From RUG14199 sp045535205 (lineage in GTDB: Bacteria > Bacillota > Clostridia > Oscillospirales > CAG-272), in contig JAZSLF010000058.1 of the NCBI GenBank assembly GCA_045535205.1, positions 1 through 8,213 of the forward strand: a DNA stretch of 8,213 bases, given 5' to 3'. Below, in pieces: positions 6,909 through 8,213 of the stretch. How positions within the stretch are numbered: the first letter of the stretch is position 1; each line of letters begins with the position of its first letter. A program made the position numbers and the translations under genes. The notes below the pieces were generated by a model. The model worked only from the letters and a program-made list of their open reading frames with translations, made no database searches and was not told the origin of the DNA.

Positions 6909-6923
6909 TTATAAATATTCTAA
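6909..6923. promoter_or_regulatory. PerR-like operator overlapping the leftward promoter
   Basis: TTATAAATATTCTAA matches the B. subtilis Per box (TTATAATNATTATAA) at 12 of 14 defined positions and is a 6-3-6 near-palindrome. It covers the -10 element (6917-6922) and predicted start site of the promoter for the pseudouridine synthase-cysK-cysE unit, where bound repressor would block RNA polymerase. The adjacent perR-like gene has a second copy at 7037-7051. Confidence 0.6.
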
Positions 6924-6945
6924 CATATAATAGCCGGTGTTTCAA
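6917..6945 (-). promoter_or_regulatory. Promoter of the pseudouridine synthase-cysK-cysE unit
   Basis: On the minus strand TTGAAA (6940-6945) and TAGAAT (6917-6922) are exactly 17 bases apart, each one base off the sigma-A consensus. Transcription would start near 6910, giving a leader of about 68 bases with no T-box or SAM-riboswitch features I can recognise. Confidence 0.7.
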
Positions 6946-6996
6946 GGGAAATATTTGCAAATAGATAAGACCTGTTCCGTTTTTGAAAAAAATATA

Positions 6997-7025
6997 TTGA
7001 CAAATGGAATTTTTTTCTGTATAAT
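6997..7025 (+). promoter_or_regulatory. Consensus sigma-A promoter of perR-rbr
   Basis: TTGACA (6997-7002) and TATAAT (7020-7025) are both perfect, with a 17-base spacer. Transcription would start near 7032, about 34 bases before the perR ATG. Such a strong promoter immediately followed by an operator is typical of a tightly repressed gene. Confidence 0.85.
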
Positions 7026-7036
7026 CATATCAGAAA

Positions 7037-7051
7037 TTAGAACCATTCTAA
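7037..7051. promoter_or_regulatory. PerR-like operator in the perR leader
   Basis: TTAGAACCATTCTAA is a perfect 6-3-6 inverted repeat (TTAGAA / TTCTAA) matching the Per box at 11 of 14 defined positions. It lies just downstream of the predicted start site and ends 4 bases before the ribosome site, well placed for autorepression. Confidence 0.65.
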
Positions 7052-7065
7052 AAACGGAGGTGCTT

Positions 7066-7437
7066 ATGACAAAGAATGCAAAGCTGATACTTGATATTGT
7101 CAAAACCTCCCATGAGCACCCTACCGCCAAAGAAATATATGAAAGAATGAAAATTCTTTCACCCGGCACAGTAATGGCGACAGTATATAATAATCTTACA
7201 CAGCTTACCGAAAAGGGACTTGTCAGAAAGATAGAGATACCCAACGACTCGGACAGATATGACAGAACGGAAATTCCCCATGAGCATCTTATCTGTGAGA
7301 GGTGCGGTCGGCTCTGTGACACCATGTTTGAGGATATGACAGAAACCTTGAAGGAAAAATCGGGAGAGAATATAACTTCTTATTCCCTTATAATCAAATA
7401 CATCTGCAAAGACTGTAAAACAGCTTTAAATAATTAA
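7066..7437 (+). CDS. perR: Fur-family peroxide-sensing repressor, PerR-like
   Basis: This DNA-binding repressor is expected to sense peroxide by metal-catalysed histidine oxidation. The 123 residues are a winged helix (about 5-60, with TVMATVYNNLTQLTEKGLV as recognition region) and a metal-binding dimer domain. The regulatory ligands of B. subtilis PerR (His37, Asp85, His91, His93, Asp104, from memory) map at a constant offset of 19 to His18, Asp66, His72, His74 and Asp85. Structural zinc cysteines are Cys77/Cys80 and Cys114/Cys117. Asp85 at the last regulatory position favours PerR over Fur or Zur. It is about 20 residues shorter at the N-terminus than typical PerR, but the ATG has ACGGAGG 5 bases upstream. 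The longer frame back to 6937 runs through the promoter and is rejected. It forms an operon with rubrerythrin 27 bases downstream and is probably autoregulated through the operator at 7037-7051. Confidence 0.9.
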   Translation: MTKNAKLILDIVKTSHEHPTAKEIYERMKILSPGTVMATVYNNLTQLTEKGLVRKIEIPNDSDRYDRTEIPHEHLICERCGRLCDTMFEDMTETLKEKSGENITSYSLIIKYICKDCKTALNN

Positions 7438-7464
7438 TTTAAAATAAATTTTGGAGGAACTATA

Positions 7465-7998
7465 ATGGAACTCAAAGGCTCAAAAACCGAAAAAAATCTG
7501 ATGACTGCGTTTGCAGGCGAATCTCAGGCAAGAAACAAGTACACATACTTTGCATCTGTTGCAAAGAAGGAAGGCTACGAACAGATCGCAGCTATTTTCC
7601 AGAAGACAGCTGATAACGAAAAAGAACACGCAAAGCTGTGGTTCAAGGCTCTCGGCGAGCTCGGCACAACTGCTGAAAATCTTCTCGCAGCTGCAGAAGG
7701 CGAAAACTATGAATGGACAGATATGTACGCTACATTTGCAAAGGAAGCTGAAGAAGAAGGCTTCACAAAGCTCGCTTATCAGTTCCGTGCTGTAGCTGAA
7801 ATCGAAAAGGCTCACGAAGAAAGATACCGTGCTCTCCTTTCCAACGTTGAAATGCAGAAGGTATTTGAAAAGAGCGAAGAAACAATGTGGGAATGCCGTA
7901 ACTGCGGCCACCTCGTAATCGGCAAGAAGGCTCCCGAACTCTGCCCCGTTTGCGCTCATCCCAAGAGCTACTTTGAAGTAAGAAAAGAAAATTATTAA
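7465..7998 (+). CDS. rbr: Rubrerythrin
   Basis: This cytosolic peroxidase of anaerobes reduces hydrogen peroxide to water using electrons from NAD(P)H via rubredoxin-type carriers. The 177 residues comprise a four-helix ferritin-like diiron domain (about 1-135) and a C-terminal rubredoxin domain (about 140-177). Diiron ligands are visible as Glu19 (FAGESQARNKY), Glu52 and His55 (NEKEHAK), the EAEEEG segment at 94-99, and Glu114 with His117 (EIEKAHEERY). The rubredoxin iron site is CRNC (144-147) and CPVC (160-163). ATG has GGAGG 7 bases upstream. Codon use looks strongly biased (many GCT, AAG, CTC), suggesting high expression. Being second gene after perR, it should be induced by peroxide when PerR is inactivated. 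A long, highly structured 3' region follows. Confidence 0.98.
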   Translation: MELKGSKTEKNLMTAFAGESQARNKYTYFASVAKKEGYEQIAAIFQKTADNEKEHAKLWFKALGELGTTAENLLAAAEGENYEWTDMYATFAKEAEEEGFTKLAYQFRAVAEIEKAHEERYRALLSNVEMQKVFEKSEETMWECRNCGHLVIGKKAPELCPVCAHPKSYFEVRKENY

Positions 7999-8011
7999 GT
8001 GATGATAATAT

Positions 8012-8041
8012 GGGGAGGGACTTTTGACAAAGTCCCTCCCC
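8012..8041. repeat. Perfect 13-bp hairpin A after rbr
   Basis: GGGGAGGGACTTT (8012-8024) pairs fully with AAAGTCCCTCCCC (8029-8041) around TGAC. It begins 14 bases past the rubrerythrin stop. No T-run follows on either strand, so it is not a classical terminator. It may protect the mRNA 3' end or belong to an intergenic repeat. It shares bases with hairpin B. Confidence 0.75.
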
Positions 8042-8072
8042 TCAGAGTGTAGACAAAGTCTACACTCTGAGG
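8040..8072. repeat. Perfect 15-bp hairpin B after rbr
   Basis: CCTCAGAGTGTAGAC (8040-8054) pairs fully with GTCTACACTCTGAGG (8058-8072) around AAA. It overlaps hairpin A by two bases, so the two could stack or compete. No T-run follows. A fully conserved stem this long suggests selection or recent insertion as a palindromic repeat unit. Confidence 0.75.
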
Positions 8073-8096
8073 CAGACTGAGAGAAACGCAGGTAGA

Positions 8097-8155
8097 TTTG
8101 GCGATTTTTTCCTCGTCGGCGTAGATTACTACGGTAGAGGGAAAAACTCGCCAAA
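8097..8155. repeat. Long nested hairpin C after rbr
   Basis: TTTGGCGATTTTTTCCTC (8097-8114) pairs with 8137-8155 apart from one mismatch and one bulged base. A second perfect stem, CGTAG with CTACG around ATTA (8120-8133), sits in the loop. The region 8073-8164 carries no credible reading frame. It could be part of the rbr 3' leader-like tail, a small RNA, or the end of a short palindromic element. Confidence 0.6.
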
Positions 8156-8164
8156 AGCAGATGT

Positions 8165-8188
8165 GGCGGGCTTTTGCCCGCCTTTTCT
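8165..8188 (+). terminator. Rho-independent terminator of the perR-rbr transcript
   Basis: GGCGGGC (8165-8171) pairs perfectly with GCCCGCC (8176-8182) around TTTT and is followed by TTTTCT. This is a textbook intrinsic terminator in the plus direction, and the only one after rubrerythrin. If it serves perR-rbr, the 3' untranslated region is about 185 bases long and contains hairpins A to C. Confidence 0.85.
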
Positions 8189-8213
8189 ATGTCAGATAAT
8201 TTCATCAAGAAAT

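Noticed and set aside
6843..6909. Possible T-box or SAM riboswitch in the leader of the cysteine unit
   Set aside because: The leader is short and lacks the T-box sequence and any stable stem series.
6937..7065. N-terminal extension of the PerR-like gene
   Set aside because: It would read through the consensus promoter and operator; the ATG at 7066 has a strong ribosome site.
7480..8208. Minus-strand open frame of 242 codons
   Set aside because: It is antisense to rubrerythrin, begins in the hairpin region, and is Phe/Cys/Ser rich, as expected of a shadow of a biased gene.
1..8213. CRISPR array, tRNA or rRNA genes, transposase
   Set aside because: No regularly spaced repeats, cloverleaf-like sequence, rRNA signature or transposase motif was seen on either strand.

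Overview
The window looks like chromosomal DNA of a low-to-mid GC anaerobic Firmicute, probably a gut Clostridia (Oscillospiraceae/Ruminococcaceae-like). The evidence is a rubrerythrin paired with a PerR-type regulator, strong AGGAG-type ribosome sites, AT-rich sigma-A-like promoters, a Clostridia-style long CysE, and intergenic spacers full of perfect hairpins. The taxonomic call is inference; no rRNA gene is present.

Left part (1-1331): an accessory patch. A RhuM-family gene (172-1167, minus) lies between two degenerate 34-base direct repeats (104-137 and 1286-1319). The left repeat is part of a nested hairpin. Just before rhuM, ending two bases ahead of its GTG start, is the frameshifted remnant of a ribbon-helix-helix-like small protein (1170-1303). 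A further 16-bp hairpin lies at the extreme left edge.

Middle part (1332-6842, all minus): a lipoprotein peptidase of the M15B D,D-carboxypeptidase family (1332-2573) follows guaB (2636-4138), with a clean terminator between them. The IMP dehydrogenase is of the divergent type best known from the parasite Tritrichomonas foetus. Upstream is a tight three-gene unit in the order RluA-family pseudouridine synthase, cysK, cysE, with gaps of 16 and 15 bases. CysE makes O-acetylserine and CysK converts it to cysteine.

Right part (6843-8213): a divergent promoter region separates the pseudouridine synthase-cysK-cysE unit from a perR-rubrerythrin operon on the plus strand. Both promoters are near-consensus, and each carries a 15-base PerR-like inverted repeat. 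One overlaps the -10 of the leftward promoter and the other lies just after the predicted start site of the rightward promoter. This suggests that one peroxide-sensing repressor controls both peroxide detoxification and cysteine synthesis. After rubrerythrin come three consecutive long hairpins and then a canonical terminator, an unusually structured 3' region of about 180 bases.

No wholly new system is evident. The strongest leads are the shared PerR-like operators, the repeat-bounded rhuM cassette with its broken ribbon-helix-helix partner, the hairpin array after rubrerythrin, and the parasite-like IMPDH.
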